In this document: piece after piece, positions 63,887 to 64,000 of the stretch
Position numbering within the stretch: position 1 is the stretch's first letter
Layout of the letters: the number at the start of each line of letters is the position of its first letter
Source of the DNA: Caulobacter sp.
GTDB taxonomy: Bacteria > Pseudomonadota > Alphaproteobacteria > Caulobacterales > Caulobacteraceae
Reading direction: 5' to 3'
Length of the DNA stretch: 64,000 nucleotides
NCBI GenBank assembly: GCA_030683005.1
Contig: JAUXMY010000012.1
Location: forward strand, 25,056-89,055
Position numbers and translations under genes: made by a program
Notes under the pieces: model-generated
Databases searched by the model: none
Seen by the model: the letters and a program-made list of their open reading frames with translations, nothing else
What the model was told of the DNA's origin: nothing

Positions 63887-64000
63887 TCAACCGATGGCGA
63901 TGATCCAGACTTCTCCCCGGGCCCCGGCGCCGCCGGCGCCCGAGGTGTGGGTGTCCCGGCTGGCGCCGCCGCCTCCCCCGCCGCCGCCCGGCGCGCCGCC
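63887..64000 (-). CDS. Glycine-rich C-terminus of a probable phage/GTA tail protein (5' end outside window)
   Basis: The last 37 codons of a gene continuing beyond the window: a GGAPGGGGGGGG run, then ASRDTHTSGAGGAGARGEVW and IIAIG before the TGA. Such glycine-rich ends terminating in GARGEVWxxA are typical of phage tail fibre or tail-tip proteins. Confidence 0.6.
   Translation of the reverse strand, partial: GGAPGGGGGGGGASRDTHTSGAGGAGARGEVWIIAIG

Overview
The window is a high-GC chromosome segment from an alphaproteobacterium, most likely order Caulobacterales (a Phenylobacterium- or Caulobacter-like organism). The evidence is two DUF2336 proteins, the block murA / DUF2948 / hisD / UPF0262 / phosphatase / infA / maf / RNase G-like / yacG / tRNA-Phe, a tRNA-His with no G at position -1 and with A73 and U72, a TTAA-N7-TTAA CtrA-type box, and EcfG-type (GGAAC...GTT) promoters. 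Genus and species cannot be fixed by reading alone. No insertion sequence, integrase, CRISPR array or rRNA is visible.

Layout. 1-5.8 kb: 3' part of an RND pump, an Atm1-type ABC exporter with an upstream lipoprotein, and a LOG-family protein. 5.8-13.9 kb: glpK, then a symmetrical signalling/cofactor group (DUF2336-nadK, Hpt, convergent NUDIX-DUF2336, hybrid histidine kinase). 13.9-19.7 kb: CoA transferase, lytic transglycosylase and TonB-type protein sharing a divergent promoter region, acyl-CoA dehydrogenase, ThiO-like oxidase, pncC. 19.7-27.3 kb: a minus-strand periplasmic redox cluster (beta-helix lipoprotein, diheme cytochrome, acyltransferase, PQQ alcohol dehydrogenase, TonB-dependent receptor). 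28.5-34.5 kb: a tightly overlapping DUF4129-DUF4350-MoxR-DUF58-SpoIIM-RDD operon. 34.5-39.6 kb: two hydrolases, tRNA-His, an exbB-exbD-tonB operon, tRNA-Phe. 39.7-49.2 kb: the conserved yacG-to-murA block, interrupted by a roughly 3 kb accessory segment (TetR, SDR, tautomerase, toxin with a damaged antitoxin) that has a repeat-like palindrome at each end. 49.3-58.5 kb: tRNA-Thr and a respiratory cluster with a caa3-type oxidase (subunits I and III fused), CtaG, cytochrome b561, small cytochromes and membrane PQQ glucose dehydrogenase. 58.6-63.3 kb: small stress-type genes, a frameshifted BCCT transporter, aspartic protease, NUDIX hydrolase, DUF2177. 63.3-64 kb: a holin-like protein and the glycine-rich C-terminus of a probable phage or gene-transfer-agent tail protein.

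How the genes may work together. The two PQQ clusters oxidise alcohols or sugars in the periplasm. The second one carries its own route to oxygen through b561, soluble or lipid-anchored cytochromes c and the caa3 oxidase. EcfG-like promoters in front of gcd, in front of the cytochrome that precedes coxB, and in front of the neighbouring small stress-type protein suggest general-stress control of that block. The most unusual structural signal is a family of intergenic palindromes built on GGGGACA...TGTCCCC, found in two composite copies and one single copy, all at the 3' ends of genes.
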